Below, piece by piece: positions 18,263 to 24,522 of a stretch of DNA of 51,428 bases (position 1 is the stretch's first letter; every line of letters begins with the position of its first letter). The position numbers and the translations under genes were made by a program. This stretch comes from a virus: positions 1-51,428 of the IMG/VR virus record IMGVR_UViG_3300042473_000468; one strand, given 5' to 3'. The notes beneath the pieces were generated by a model. It worked only from the letters and a program-made list of their open reading frames with translations. It was not told where the DNA came from and searched no databases.

Positions 18263-18904
18263 TTAGAAATGAGGAACAACCCAAGGATCAACGATAACTG
18301 GAGTGCCATCATCTCTTTTCATAAAGTTTTGATCATGAAGATCCAAAACCCAATCCTTGGTATTTCCAATTTTATTTAACTTTTTAATAGTTTTATATAA
18401 TTTATCTACACCCGCGGGCCCAACTAATTTATCTAAATCTTCAAAGGCCATTTGAATATTTGAACCATATTCTACTGGTATTAATTTTATAAATGTTTCA
18501 AAATCACCGTTTTCTTCAACATCATCAGCCATACCCGCTAATAAATCACCAGTTCCCTGATCAAGTTGAAATAAGAATTCTTGACGTATTTGTAAATAAC
18601 GATGACCTTTAAATATGAAACTGTCATACCCATAAAATTTTGGTAAAAATGGATTGTCTTTATTTTTATCGCAAAACTTAGCCCATTTGAAAAACATCAG
18701 ATGATCTTCACTAAAACTATCACTATCTTTTTGTGTTCCAAATACTTTTAAAACCATATTAGTTCCTGGTTCTAAGTAGGCACTTTGATCAACACCCGCT
18801 TTCAAGAATTTATATCCTTTCTTTTCAAGAGCACGTCTAATACCAACGTCTGTTTGACTGTATTCTTCCAGTTCTTGTTCGGGTATAAATTCTTGATATT
18901 TCAT
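18263..18904 (-). CDS. kinase-like protein with capsid-targeting-type leader (copy A)
   Basis: A 213-residue protein. The first nine residues are MKYQEFIPE, like the T4 internal-protein leader with an IxE prohead-protease site. The body has a small kinase fold: Lys53 in VLKVFG (strand 3 Lys), DLHDQN with Asp188 and Asn193 (equivalent to the DLKPEN catalytic loop), and VDPW with Asp206 in place of DFG. All key residues are present, so it may phosphorylate a protein or small molecule, though the lobe is short. It is a paralogue of the gene at 19274-19921. It ends tail-to-tail with the repeat protein. I infer packaging in the virion and injection into the host. What it phosphorylates is unknown. 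Confidence 0.6.
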   Translation of the reverse strand: MKYQEFIPEQELEEYSQTDVGIRRALEKKGYKFLKAGVDQSAYLEPGTNMVLKVFGTQKDSDSFSEDHLMFFKWAKFCDKNKDNPFLPKFYGYDSFIFKGHRYLQIRQEFLFQLDQGTGDLLAGMADDVEENGDFETFIKLIPVEYGSNIQMAFEDLDKLVGPAGVDKLYKTIKKLNKIGNTKDWVLDLHDQNFMKRDDGTPVIVDPWVVPHF

Positions 18905-18905
18905 A

Positions 18906-19199
18906 TTAACCGTTTAAGATTGATGTTACTTTAGCGATTAAATCGGCGTTTGCCCATGTATCACGAATAGCATCATATTCATCATTTTCCCAAACAGTTA
19001 CGCCGCGAGTGGATGACCCACGAGTTTCAGTTTCTCCATTTGGACGTTCTTCGGTAATAAATGGTCCCAATTCAACTCTAACATGAACTTTACGATTTTC
19101 AATTTCTTCTTGAATTTCACGAATTCTAAACTCATTTGTTACTTGTCTTTCTGATAAAACTACTTCATTAGTTAATGATTGTGTACCTAAGATAGCCAT
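18906..19199 (-). CDS. hypothetical protein, 97 aa, between two kinase-like genes
   Basis: A small protein starting MAILGTQSLTNEVVLSERQ, with a Glu-rich helix (REIQEEIENRK) and then HVRVELGPFITEE. AAAAGGAAATAAAATG gives a good ribosome binding site. No family recognised. It lacks the leader found on both flanking proteins. It shares the late-type promoter at 19225 with the downstream kinase-like gene, which starts one base after its stop. Confidence 0.6.
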   Translation of the reverse strand: MAILGTQSLTNEVVLSERQVTNEFRIREIQEEIENRKVHVRVELGPFITEERPNGETETRGSSTRGVTVWENDEYDAIRDTWANADLIAKVTSILNG

Positions 19200-19224
19200 T
19201 TTATTTCCTTTTAAAAATGATACA

Positions 19225-19235
19225 AGTATTTATTC
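19225..19235 (-). promoter_or_regulatory. late-type promoter GAATAAATACT (minus strand)
   Basis: On the minus strand GAATAAATACT lies 25 bases before the 97-residue gene's ATG, leaving room for its AAAAGG ribosome binding site. The core matches T4 late promoters (TATAAATA). Confidence 0.5.
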
Positions 19236-19273
19236 AATTTTTTGTTAAAAAAGAAGTTTCATTTATTTTCATA

Positions 19274-19921
19274 TTATAGAGCCCATGGATCAAGAATAAC
19301 TGGTGTGCCATCTCGACGCATCATGATGTTGTCACCGTGAAGATCATAGGCCCAGTTTTTTTGATTCGCAATATTGGCAATATCTATCATTGTCTGATAG
19401 AACAATCTCAAGTCTTTGTCATCTATTTTCTCTTTTATTTGTTTCCATGATGCTCTGGTGTCAGCATAATTATTATTAGTGTACTTTTCGTCCATTGTCT
19501 CAAACGGAACTTTGCGTCTGGCCATCATGGCCATGGATTCTATTGTTCTTTTTTGATCTTTTTCCAAGTCATATAATCGTTCTTGACGAATCTGTAGATA
19601 GACTGAACTGCCCCAATGAAAACTTTCAATGCCTGAAAACTTTGGTAGAAATTTATTATCAGAATGCATATCGCAATACTTAGACCAATAATATGCCATC
19701 TTTTGATGTTCATTAAAATTGGTCTGTGGTTTGCCATTCTTTTTCACAACATCTGCCCCGTCTCCAGTTCCAAATATTTTGAGAATTTGTCCAGTTCCTG
19801 GTTCTAAGAATGCAATCGCATCATCTCCACGACCTTTCTGTTTATAACCTTTTTTCTTGAGAGCATCAATAATACCTGGATCTATGTGACTTTCTTCATT
19901 GATAATTTGATTGATTTTCAT
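19274..19921 (-). CDS. kinase-like protein with capsid-targeting-type leader (copy B)
   Basis: The ATG at 19921 is used (215 residues); an in-frame ATG lies six codons upstream, inside the promoter motif. Leader MKINQIINE ends in an IxE site at residue 9. The body matches copy A: DPGIIDALKKKGY, FLEPGTGQILKIFG (Lys48), DLHGDN (Asp193, Asn198) and ILDPW (Asp211), then stops almost at once. IRQERLYDLE after SSVYLQ corresponds to IRQEFLFQLD in copy A. The short body after the DPW motif means there is no full kinase C-lobe, as in aminoglycoside-kinase-like families. I infer a virion-packaged enzyme. Target unknown. Confidence 0.6.
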   Translation of the reverse strand: MKINQIINEESHIDPGIIDALKKKGYKQKGRGDDAIAFLEPGTGQILKIFGTGDGADVVKKNGKPQTNFNEHQKMAYYWSKYCDMHSDNKFLPKFSGIESFHWGSSVYLQIRQERLYDLEKDQKRTIESMAMMARRKVPFETMDEKYTNNNYADTRASWKQIKEKIDDKDLRLFYQTMIDIANIANQKNWAYDLHGDNIMMRRDGTPVILDPWAL

Positions 19922-19926
19922 GATAT

Positions 19927-19937
19927 AGTATTTATCC
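19927..19937 (-). promoter_or_regulatory. late-type promoter GGATAAATACT (minus strand)
   Basis: On the minus strand GGATAAATACT ends five bases before the kinase-like ATG at 19921, so the mRNA would be nearly leaderless. It lies next to a divergent sigma70-like promoter. Confidence 0.5.
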
Positions 19938-19945
19938 AAAATCTC

Positions 19946-19974
19946 TTGACTGTTATGTATAATTATGAGATAAT
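19946..19974 (+). promoter_or_regulatory. sigma70-like promoter TTGACT-17-GATAAT
   Basis: TTGACT, a 17-base spacer and GATAAT, six bases before the ATG at 19981. Likely an early promoter for the ATPase operon. Confidence 0.5.
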
Positions 19975-19980
19975 CATTAA

Positions 19981-20166
19981 ATGAGCGAAGAAAACATTTT
20001 TGATTTTACTGGTTTACCACCACCAAAAAAGAAAAAAGAAGTGGTTGATGATGTTAGAAATATCTTAATTCTAGAATTGCCAGGAACTAAAGATGGTGAA
20101 ATGAAACTTAAGAAGATATATGAAGAACTTACTGAAAGAGGATTCAAGTGCAAACTTATGAATTAA
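19981..20166 (+). CDS. hypothetical protein, 61 aa
   Basis: A small protein (MSEENIFDFTGLPPPKKKKE..., then a helix ELPGTKDGEMKLKKIYEELTERG). It overlaps the following ATPase gene by 19 bases, so the two are probably coupled. No family recognised. Confidence 0.5.
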   Translation: MSEENIFDFTGLPPPKKKKEVVDDVRNILILELPGTKDGEMKLKKIYEELTERGFKCKLMN

Positions 20167-21257
20167 CACTTAAATGTGATGCTCCAGAAGACTTTTACGT
20201 TATTAAAGCAGCCAATAGTGTTGACCTAGATGTAGAAAAGAAACTGACACATCATATCAAAATACGTGCTGATATTGAAAGTCAATATAATATTGGTCTG
20301 ATTATTGGTAATAGTGGATCAGGTAAAACCACATTAGCCAAACATATTTGGGGTGATAATTGTTTTGATACATTATTGAAACCGGATCAGGCTGTTATCA
20401 GTCAATTTGATGATAGTTATAGTTATGATGAACGCGTATCATTCTTAAGTGGAGTTGGTTTAGGATCACCAGTTACATGGATTGCACCAGCCAAAACTCT
20501 AAGTAATGGTCAACAAGCCAGGGCTGAATGTGCCTTACAAATGGCAAGATTAGATGGACAGTTTATTGTTATTGATGAATGGACTTCGGTAGTGGATCGT
20601 TCAGTGGCTAAAGCTATGTCACATAGTATTCAAAAACATGCTAGAAAAACAGGTAAACAAATAGTTTTATTGAGTTGTCATTATGATATCGTAGACTGGC
20701 TTAACCCAGATTGGATCATTGACTGTAATACTCAAGACTATATTGATCGGAGGTTACTTTGTCCAAGGCATACCAGATCCGAAGAGCTTGTTTTTGGGAT
20801 TAGACAGCTTACAGACTCAAAAAGTTGGAAAGTCTTTAGCAAATATCACTATCTAAGTGATAGTTTACCACCAGGAAAAACCTATATGTTTGGGTTGTTT
20901 CATGAAGATATTCAAATAGGATTTATTGCCTATAGTAATTATGTTATGTGGAAACAAGAACATAAAGATGCTGGTATACCAATGGTAATGCATGCCAATA
21001 GAATTGTAGTTCATCCTGATTATTGTGGATTTGGATTAGGTGGTAGAATGACTGATATTACCGCTGATTATATGAAACATGAATTAGGATTTGATGTTCA
21101 AATTAAGTTAAGTAGTGCTAGTATGGCTAATTTATTAAAGAGAAATGAACGATGGGAATTACGAGATGTCAGTAGAAACGTACACAACATATGGTCAGGA
21201 AAAGGTAGAAACGGAAGAATGGACGTTAAAACATACAGTTTTAAGTTTTTAGACTGA
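20148..21257 (+). CDS. ABC-type ATPase fused to a GNAT-like domain
   Basis: A 369-residue protein with a GTG start at 20148 preceded by GAGG. The N-terminal part is an ABC ATPase: Walker A GNSGSGKTT near residue 54, signature LSNGQ near 121, Walker B FIVIDEW, and switch His in LLSCHYD. No membrane segment, so it is not a transporter. From about residue 200 a second domain has YHYLSDSLPPG, FIAYSNYVMWKQ and HANRIVVHPDYCGFGLGGRM, a GNAT acyl-CoA-binding pattern. This architecture matches the orthologous group described as an ABC-type ATPase fused to a predicted acetyltransferase (COG2401). Function is not known; a link to nucleic-acid or protein modification is possible. Driven from the promoter at 19946. 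Confidence 0.7.
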   Translation: MQTYELTLKCDAPEDFYVIKAANSVDLDVEKKLTHHIKIRADIESQYNIGLIIGNSGSGKTTLAKHIWGDNCFDTLLKPDQAVISQFDDSYSYDERVSFLSGVGLGSPVTWIAPAKTLSNGQQARAECALQMARLDGQFIVIDEWTSVVDRSVAKAMSHSIQKHARKTGKQIVLLSCHYDIVDWLNPDWIIDCNTQDYIDRRLLCPRHTRSEELVFGIRQLTDSKSWKVFSKYHYLSDSLPPGKTYMFGLFHEDIQIGFIAYSNYVMWKQEHKDAGIPMVMHANRIVVHPDYCGFGLGGRMTDITADYMKHELGFDVQIKLSSASMANLLKRNERWELRDVSRNVHNIWSGKGRNGRMDVKTYSFKFLD

Positions 21258-21299
21258 AACAGATTGAAACAATTAAAGATATATCTAATCCGAATTTAG

Positions 21300-21328
21300 T
21301 TGACTATAAACATAAATAGTAGTATTAT
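21300..21328 (+). promoter_or_regulatory. sigma70-like promoter TTGACT-17-TATTAT
   Basis: TTGACT, 17-base spacer, TATTAT, followed by AAAGGAG and the ATG at 21356. Confidence 0.5.
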
Positions 21329-21355
21329 AGTTAAAAGTCGATCAAAGGAGATCGT

Positions 21356-21736
21356 ATGTTTATCAAATCAAAATTAGTATTATTGACCGTAAGTTTATTG
21401 TTATCATCCTCAGTATTAGCGGATGGACGTGGACGTAAACACCCACAGGATCATGGATATAATCGTGGTCATAATCATAATCATAATTATAATCATGGAT
21501 ATAATCGTGGTCATAATCATAATTACAATCGTGGGTATAATAATAATTGGATAGCTCCCGCACTTATTGGTGGAGCAATCGTGGGTTCCATGATTTATGG
21601 TGTCACGAGACCTGACCCAGTATATGTAGCGCCGGATCCTGTATACGTTAATCCTCAGATTCCTTACGGATACCATTACGAAACAATATTTGATGGTAAC
21701 TGTAATTGTTATAGACGAGTTTTAATTCAAGATTAA
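21356..21736 (+). CDS. exported His/Asn-rich repeat protein
   Basis: A 126-residue protein with a very good AAAGGAG site. A signal peptide (MFIKSKLVLLTVSLLLSSSVLA, cut after about residue 22) precedes GYNRGHNHNHN-type repeats at about 33-62, a glycine-rich hydrophobic segment (IAPALIGGAIVGSMIYGV) and a DPVYVAPDPVYV stretch, ending with CNCY. His/Asn repeats may bind metal. The hydrophobic segment may be a membrane span or glycine-zipper. It resembles small host periplasmic proteins, and the PVY motif recurs in the lipoprotein at 22789. Possible envelope-modifying or superinfection-exclusion role; inference only. Confidence 0.65.
   Translation: MFIKSKLVLLTVSLLLSSSVLADGRGRKHPQDHGYNRGHNHNHNYNHGYNRGHNHNYNRGYNNNWIAPALIGGAIVGSMIYGVTRPDPVYVAPDPVYVNPQIPYGYHYETIFDGNCNCYRRVLIQD
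21450..21523 (+). repeat. 32-bp direct repeat, two copies, inside the His/Asn-rich gene
   Basis: Bases 21450-21481 and 21492-21523 are identical (start ATCATGGATATAATCG), 42 bases apart. The period is a multiple of three, so copies keep the GYNRGHNHN frame. A likely site of copy-number change. Confidence 0.7.
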
Positions 21737-21781
21737 TAATGACTACTACAATTTTCAGACAGTATTTGGATACAGAACTAA

Positions 21782-21907
21782 ATGGATAAATTATTTCTCA
21801 TATTGATTATGATTCCGATAATTGGATACACATGTTATAAAATTATAACTTATGATTGGTCTAATCATAATGAAGATATTAAAAGTATGGGCGATGACAT
21901 ATTTTAA
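21782..21907 (+). CDS. 41-residue membrane protein
   Basis: ATG at 21782, stop at 21905-21907. MDKLFLILIMIPIIGYTCYKII is a single membrane span, followed by a polar tail (WSNHNEDIKSMGDDIF). No clear ribosome binding site. It lies just upstream of the tmRNA acceptor piece. Function unknown. Confidence 0.45.
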   Translation: MDKLFLILIMIPIIGYTCYKIITYDWSNHNEDIKSMGDDIF

Positions 21908-21921
21908 AGAATTGTTGTAAA

Positions 21922-22296
21922 CCCTGAGTAATCAGGACAGAAGTAAAGAGAAAAGTGTTCAAGACGCGGTTATCGTATACCGCCAGCTCCACCATAAAGG
22001 GATTACATGAATTACATTGACAATACTATAGTGCTTGAAAACGGCAGAACAGTACATTACACAAAAGATGTATCTAAAATGTCGCTTAAAGAAGCTAATA
22101 AAATGTTAGCCACTATTAGAAAGTCTCTTTATGATGGGGCTGAAAGGATTCGATTGGGCAACAAGTAACGGAATGGACAACTCGTCAGCGATAGACGTAA
22201 AAACTAAACAACCAATAAATGCTAACGATGAAAATTGGGCATTAGCCGCTTGAAAAAGTTGCTTAGGGTAGGAAATACCTCGTAACAGAAAATACC
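21922..22296 (+). ncRNA. ssrA: circularly permuted (two-piece) tmRNA, tag ANDENWALAA
   Basis: The acceptor piece comes first: a CCTGA/TCAGG hairpin at 21923-21936, then GACGCGG...CCGCCAGCTCCACCA ending at 21994. This closely matches the 3' end of bacterial tmRNA, with an encoded CCA; the T-loop seems eight bases rather than seven. After a 141-base intervening segment, the coding piece starts at 22136 with GGGGCTG, which pairs with CAGCTCC of the acceptor over 7 bp, including a G-U at the third pair (the alanine identity signal). GGATTCGATTGGG follows as the D-like loop. The tag frame GCT...GCT TGA at 22221-22253 encodes ANDENWALAA. A GTTGC/GTAAC hairpin lies 3' of the tag. tmRNA with SmpB rescues stalled ribosomes and tags proteins for degradation. 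Piece ends are approximate. Confidence 0.9.
22007..22168 (+). CDS. 53-residue ORF inside the tmRNA intervening segment
   Basis: The ATG at 22007 has AAAGGG five bases upstream. The frame (MNYIDNTIVLENGRTVHYTK..., then SLKEANKMLATIRKSL) ends at a TAA at 22166-22168. Its last 33 bases are the first bases of the mature tmRNA coding piece. The composition looks like a real small protein (amphipathic helix in the second half). Translation would conflict with tmRNA folding and processing, so use of the transcript as mRNA or as tmRNA precursor may be mutually exclusive. It could also be a chance frame. Function unknown. Confidence 0.5.
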   Translation: MNYIDNTIVLENGRTVHYTKDVSKMSLKEANKMLATIRKSLYDGAERIRLGNK

Positions 22297-22325
22297 AATA
22301 GGGACTTTCGGGTCCCTATTTTATT
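22297..22325 (+). terminator. rho-independent terminator after the tmRNA
   Basis: AATAGGGAC and GTCCCTATT pair over 9 bp around a TTTCGG loop, followed by TTATT. It closes the tmRNA transcript. Confidence 0.85.
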
Positions 22326-22329
22326 AACA

Positions 22330-22338
22330 CTAAATATC
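22330..22338 (+). promoter_or_regulatory. late-promoter-like motif CTAAATATC
   Basis: CTAAATATC lies directly after the tmRNA terminator and ends five bases before the ATG at 22344. Confidence 0.4.
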
Positions 22339-22343
22339 TAATC

Positions 22344-22598
22344 ATGGAAATAAAAACTTCTGCTGATTGGTGGGCAATTGAACAAGAATTAAAAACTCAA
22401 TTGAAGTCAATGAATTATAATAGTGATCTTTACAAGATGAAAGATAATATTACAGTTATGGTGGTTGAATTAAACAAAGCTGAAGTTACTGCCAGAAGAA
22501 TCAATAACTTTAAGTATTTGGAACCACAAATTTGTGAGATTAATCAAGCGATTAATAATCTAGAAAAATGGATCTTGATGTTGATCTTAAGCCAGTAA
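22344..22598 (+). CDS. hypothetical protein, 84 aa
   Basis: A small helical protein (MEIKTSADWWAIEQELKTQLKSM..., LNKAEVTARRINNF). It follows the tmRNA terminator and a late-type motif. No ribosome binding site is visible, which fits a leaderless start. No family recognised. Confidence 0.5.
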   Translation: MEIKTSADWWAIEQELKTQLKSMNYNSDLYKMKDNITVMVVELNKAEVTARRINNFKYLEPQICEINQAINNLEKWILMLILSQ

Positions 22599-22606
22599 TA
22601 AATACA
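22597..22606 (+). promoter_or_regulatory. late-type motif AATAAATACA
   Basis: AATAAATACA overlaps the end of the preceding gene and lies 16 bases before the ATG at 22623, with GGAG between. Confidence 0.4.
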
Positions 22607-22622
22607 TATGGAGAAAGACATC

Positions 22623-22775
22623 ATGGAAATGAAAACTTATTGGGCATTTGTAAAAGCTGGAACTGGGAACTTTATCAAAGTTACAATTCAGGCTGATACC
22701 CCATACAATGCCTTACAAATACTAAAAAACACCTACGGTGACAATTTACAAAGTGGGCCGGCTTTAGTCAATTAA
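22623..22775 (+). CDS. 50-residue hypothetical protein
   Basis: ATG at 22623 with GGAGAAAG nine to twelve bases upstream; TAA at 22773-22775. It reads MEMKTYWAFVKAGTGNFIKV, then a helix (NALQILKNTYGDN). Compact alpha/beta peptide; function unknown. Confidence 0.5.
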   Translation: MEMKTYWAFVKAGTGNFIKVTIQADTPYNALQILKNTYGDNLQSGPALVN

Positions 22776-22788
22776 TTGGATACTAATC

Positions 22789-23001
22789 ATGAAAAAAGTT
22801 GTATTGGCAGTTATATTTGGAATCATTACTCTATTATCAGGTTGCGTGGCATATGATCCATATTATCAGTCACGACCAGTATATTATCAACCACAACCAG
22901 TATATGTACCACGTCCAGTATATATACAACCACGTTGTACGTGGGTTACTCAATGGGACAGATATAATAGAACGTATAGAAACGTTAAAATTTGTCGTTA
23001 A
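22789..23001 (+). CDS. small lipoprotein with PVY repeats
   Basis: A 70-residue protein. MKKVVLAVIFGIITLLSGC is a lipoprotein signal with lipobox LSGC, so Cys19 should be lipidated. The mature part has four RPVYY/QPVYV-type repeats and ends CTWVTQWDRYNRTYRNVKIC. The PVY repeats echo those of the exported protein at 21356. Phage lipoproteins of this size can block superinfection at the envelope; that role is inferred only. Confidence 0.65.
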   Translation: MKKVVLAVIFGIITLLSGCVAYDPYYQSRPVYYQPQPVYVPRPVYIQPRCTWVTQWDRYNRTYRNVKICR

Positions 23002-23030
23002 AAGTGTTGTAAAATTACAACAAAAATCTC

Positions 23031-23059
23031 TTGACATTTAATCAATATTAGTATATAAT
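23031..23059 (+). promoter_or_regulatory. consensus sigma70 promoter TTGACA-17-TATAAT
   Basis: Perfect -35 and -10 hexamers with 17-base spacing, upstream of the 23-residue ORF. Confidence 0.8.
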
Positions 23060-23089
23060 TATCACATACACTGATAAAAGGAACTAAAA

Positions 23090-23161
23090 ATGTTAGAAAT
23101 CATCGTTTATCTCGCTATTTGTGCTGTAATTCAGATCGTTTTAATCAAACTTTTTTTCTAA
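23090..23161 (+). CDS. 23-residue membrane microprotein
   Basis: ATG at 23090 preceded by AAAAGGAACTAAAA, under a consensus promoter. The peptide MLEIIVYLAICAVIQIVLIK plus three residues is one hydrophobic span. Strong promoter and ribosome site make it more than a chance frame. It may act on a membrane protein or be a leader for regulation. Confidence 0.5.
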   Translation: MLEIIVYLAICAVIQIVLIKLFF

Positions 23162-23191
23162 AATACTGTTGTTTTAATACAACATTATAAT

Positions 23192-23220
23192 TTGACAATA
23201 AATCCATTATCTGATATAAT
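23192..23220 (+). promoter_or_regulatory. sigma70 promoter TTGACA-17-TATAAT with ATAAATC extension
   Basis: TTGACAATAAATC then TATAAT at 23215. The 13-base string TTGACAATAAATC recurs at 23646, 25328 and 26556. Confidence 0.8.
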
Positions 23221-23251
23221 ATACACATACACTGAGAAAACGGATACGAAA

Positions 23252-23623
23252 ATGAACGAATTCAAAAGCTGGGAAGAAATGTCAGAATTAGAACAACTCG
23301 CTTGCGAGTACTCTGATTTTTATAAGGACGCATACGGGTATCGCCCCCGTCTGGACACTTCCAGTTGGACTGTGGAAGAATTCGAAGTGGTATTTGAGGA
23401 ACTCGCCAAGGTTTGTAAGGCAAACGCACTTGCTCGTAAAGAAGAAGAATCTTACAAAGCTCGCAAGTTGGAGGCTCGTATTTCTGAATTACTCACCATG
23501 GGTGCCAAAGATCGTGCAATGGCTATTCGCTGGATCAGTGAGGCGGAAGATGCCGGCGGGGATATGGAATATCTCTGTTTTCTACTCGGCGTAGAATACG
23601 GTTATTTTAAAAATAACCAGTAG
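23252..23623 (+). CDS. hypothetical early protein, 123 aa
   Basis: The ATG at 23252 is the real start; the frame's earlier TTG lies inside the -35 box. The protein begins MNEFKSWEEMSELEQLACEY and is acidic and helical, with repeated Glu/Ala and Arg/Lys stretches (EEESYKARKLEARISELL), ending GVEYGYFKNNQ. No family recognised. Codon use here is richer in GC third bases than neighbours, which may mean recent arrival or strong expression. Confidence 0.65.
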   Translation: MNEFKSWEEMSELEQLACEYSDFYKDAYGYRPRLDTSSWTVEEFEVVFEELAKVCKANALARKEEESYKARKLEARISELLTMGAKDRAMAIRWISEAEDAGGDMEYLCFLLGVEYGYFKNNQ

Positions 23624-23645
23624 TTGTATTTTTACAACAAATTTG

Positions 23646-23674
23646 TTGACAATAAATCCCATTTCAGTTATAAT
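23646..23674 (+). promoter_or_regulatory. sigma70 promoter TTGACA-17-TATAAT with ATAAATC extension
   Basis: TTGACAATAAATC, 17-base spacer in all, TATAAT; upstream of the ATG at 23706. Confidence 0.8.
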
Positions 23675-23705
23675 TATTACACACACTCACAAAAAGGAAT
23701 TAAAA

Positions 23706-24032
23706 ATGAAAGAAGCCGTTAAGTTGTTACACTATGTGGATCCGGGTCATTCTTGGTTACGTGTCCCTCTGAAAATGCTCAAGAAATTGGGTATTGCCAA
23801 TAAGATTTCATCTTTCTCGTACCAACGTACTGAATATGTTTATCTTGAAGAAGATTCTGATATGACCGTGTTCATGAAAGCCATGGAAGCCAAGGGTCAA
23901 AAAGTTGTATTCGTTACTCGTCGCACTGATCGCGAATCACGTATTCGTAAGTATGGGCAGTATCAATCTGCTCAATCAGTAGTTGATAGCGTTACTCGCC
24001 GTTCGTTAGATGAATTGGTTTCGGAGGAATAA
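23706..24032 (+). CDS. small phage protein with HSWLRVP motif, 108 aa
   Basis: Start ATG 23706 with AAAAAGGAATT upstream. Motifs: YVDPGHSWLRVPLKMLKKLGIANKISSFSYQR and VYLEEDSDMTVFMKAME. I recall this pattern from many phage and plasmid small proteins without a known function. The C-terminus is basic then acidic (VTRRTDRESRIRKYG). Early expression from its own promoter. Confidence 0.65.
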   Translation: MKEAVKLLHYVDPGHSWLRVPLKMLKKLGIANKISSFSYQRTEYVYLEEDSDMTVFMKAMEAKGQKVVFVTRRTDRESRIRKYGQYQSAQSVVDSVTRRSLDELVSEE

Positions 24033-24034
24033 AA

Positions 24035-24223
24035 ATGTGTAAACCTAAATCACTCAAACGAATCACTCCAAAAATGTATGTGTTTTTAACTGCAAAATCT
24101 GGAACTATTTTTGAAGTGCCATATAAAATGGATATTCCTACTACTGCCTGTGCTAGTAGAGGGGTTAAACTTGTTCGTACTGATAGAAAAGCACTGAACA
24201 AAAGTTACGTTCTTGTATTATAA
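24035..24223 (+). CDS. hypothetical protein, 62 aa
   Basis: Two bases after the previous stop, with GGAGGA inside that gene's end as ribosome site. Basic protein MCKPKSLKRITPKMYVFLTAKSG, then EVPYKMDIPTTAC. No family recognised. Part of the same early transcript. Confidence 0.55.
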   Translation: MCKPKSLKRITPKMYVFLTAKSGTIFEVPYKMDIPTTACASRGVKLVRTDRKALNKSYVLVL

Positions 24224-24238
24224 TCGGGAGAATTGTCA

Positions 24239-24520
24239 ATGAGTAATACTACTCTGTCAGAAGTGGTCAGATCAATTATGTTTGGTGATTTGACCAATGA
24301 TGAATTGAATAATGTTGCACAGGCGATTAAATTTCGCCGTACTGAATTGGCCAAAACTACCAAGAATAGTTTAACTATTGGATCCAAAGTCAGCTTTGTT
24401 GATCGTGGTGGTAGAAAATATTTGGGTAATGTTACTGGCATCAAAGTCAAAAACGTTATCGTCAATACCACTCTTGGAATTTACCGAGTACCAGCTTCAA
24501 TGTTAACTGTAGAGGATTAA
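24239..24520 (+). CDS. small phage protein with KOW/SH3-like C-terminus, 93 aa
   Basis: ATG at 24239 after GGGAG; the upstream TTG is not needed. The N-terminal half is helical (FGDLTNDELNNVAQAIKFRRTEL), the second half a small beta domain (LTIGSKVSFVDRGGRKYLGNVTGIKVKNVIVNT) that resembles KOW/SH3 nucleic-acid-binding folds. Similar proteins occur in T4-like phages. Possible RNA or DNA binding; not proven. Confidence 0.6.
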   Translation: MSNTTLSEVVRSIMFGDLTNDELNNVAQAIKFRRTELAKTTKNSLTIGSKVSFVDRGGRKYLGNVTGIKVKNVIVNTTLGIYRVPASMLTVED

Positions 24521-24522
24521 TC

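Noticed and set aside
21363-21676. Minus-strand frames rich in Tyr, Asp and Ile opposite the His/Asn-rich gene
   Set aside because: Antisense of the direct repeats in the exported protein gene.
21739-21789. 16-codon frame starting MTTTIFRQ before the 41-residue membrane protein
   Set aside because: No ribosome site, too short, and no other support.
23192-23251. Upstream TTG starts for the genes at 23252, 23706 and 26607
   Set aside because: Each TTG lies inside a -35 box, so the transcript begins downstream of it.
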